Assembly: GCA_900754145.1 (NCBI GenBank)
Contig: CAAEBW010000149.1
Span: forward strand, 1-6,467
Origin: Clostridia bacterium
GTDB lineage: Bacteria; Bacillota; Clostridia; Oscillospirales; Acutalibacteraceae
DNA: 6,467 nucleotides
Direction of reading: 5' to 3'
Numbering within the stretch: position 1 is the first letter of the stretch; every line of letters starts with the position of its first letter. Below the pieces are notes generated by a model. It was given only the letters and a program-made list of their open reading frames with translations. It made no database searches and was not told where the DNA came from. Below are positions 6,347-6,467 of this stretch, piece by piece. The position numbers and the translations under genes were made by a program.

Positions 6347-6467
6347 TTACGGTTGAATAAGCTTTAAGCCTTCATCGGTCAAAGCTTTTTTAATCTGTTC
6401 AATATGCTCAAAGTTTCTGGTTTCAAGGGTAAGCCTTAAATAACAGCCGTTGACATGGGCGCCCTCG
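6347..6467 (-). CDS. ilvA: Threonine ammonia-lyase, C-terminal 39 residues only
   Basis: A frame enters from the right edge and ends with TAA at 6347-6349. The visible 39 residues (EGAHVNGCYLRLTLETR..., then EHIEQIKKALTDEGLKLIQP) look like the last strand-helix-strand of the single ACT-like domain that ends ~400-aa threonine dehydratases of Firmicutes. The VEVxLxLETRxxEHxxxIxxALxxxGY-like pattern is characteristic of these proteins. The enzyme deaminates threonine to 2-oxobutanoate for isoleucine synthesis, or for catabolism in the TdcB-like variant. Identification rests on this short tail plus adjacency to ridA and the leu genes; the catalytic PLP domain lies outside the window. Whether it is the isoleucine-inhibited form cannot be judged here. 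Confidence 0.8.
   Translation of the reverse strand, partial: EGAHVNGCYLRLTLETRNFEHIEQIKKALTDEGLKLIQP

Overview
The window looks like chromosomal DNA of a Gram-positive anaerobe, most likely a Clostridia/Oscillospiraceae-type gut Firmicute. The grounds are strong AGGAGG-type ribosome binding sites, a compact short-form LeuC/LeuD pair, a threonine dehydratase tail of the single-ACT type next to ridA, and a holin-like micro-toxin of a style common in that class. The taxonomic call is inference from gene style; no marker gene is present.

Layout. Positions 1-1185 (+) are the right part of an IS3-family insertion sequence: the end of orfA, a -1 frameshift zone, orfB with an intact D-D-35-E transposase core, and the right terminal inverted repeat. 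The left end of the element lies outside the window. Positions 1186-1401 (-) look like an empty intergenic gap but hold a complete small transcription unit: a near-consensus promoter (TTGACA, 17 nt, TAAAAT), a strongly folded leader of about 75 nt that buries the ribosome binding site, and a 31-codon ORF for a one-transmembrane-helix peptide with a lysine tail. This has the architecture of a type I (RNA-antitoxin) toxin. The IS right end abuts what looks like the first arm of this gene's terminator, so the element appears to have inserted inside the terminator and may have separated the toxin from its partner RNA. Positions 1407-1433 are the leu operon terminator, whose U-rich tail overlaps the -35 box of the toxin promoter.

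Positions 1442-6467 (-) are the 3' part of a branched-chain amino acid operon in the order ilvA (C-terminal tail only), ridA, leuA, leuC, leuD, leuB. Gaps are 25, 12, 3, -1 and 0 nt, so it is almost certainly one message with translational coupling in the leuCDB part. IlvA makes 2-oxobutanoate from threonine through reactive enamine/imine intermediates and RidA hydrolyses those. LeuA condenses acetyl-CoA with 2-oxoisovalerate, LeuC/LeuD isomerise 2-isopropylmalate, and LeuB oxidises it to the leucine precursor 4-methyl-2-oxopentanoate. The operon promoter and any leader regulation lie upstream of the window.

The main item of interest is the unannotated micro-toxin unit squeezed between the IS and the leu terminator.
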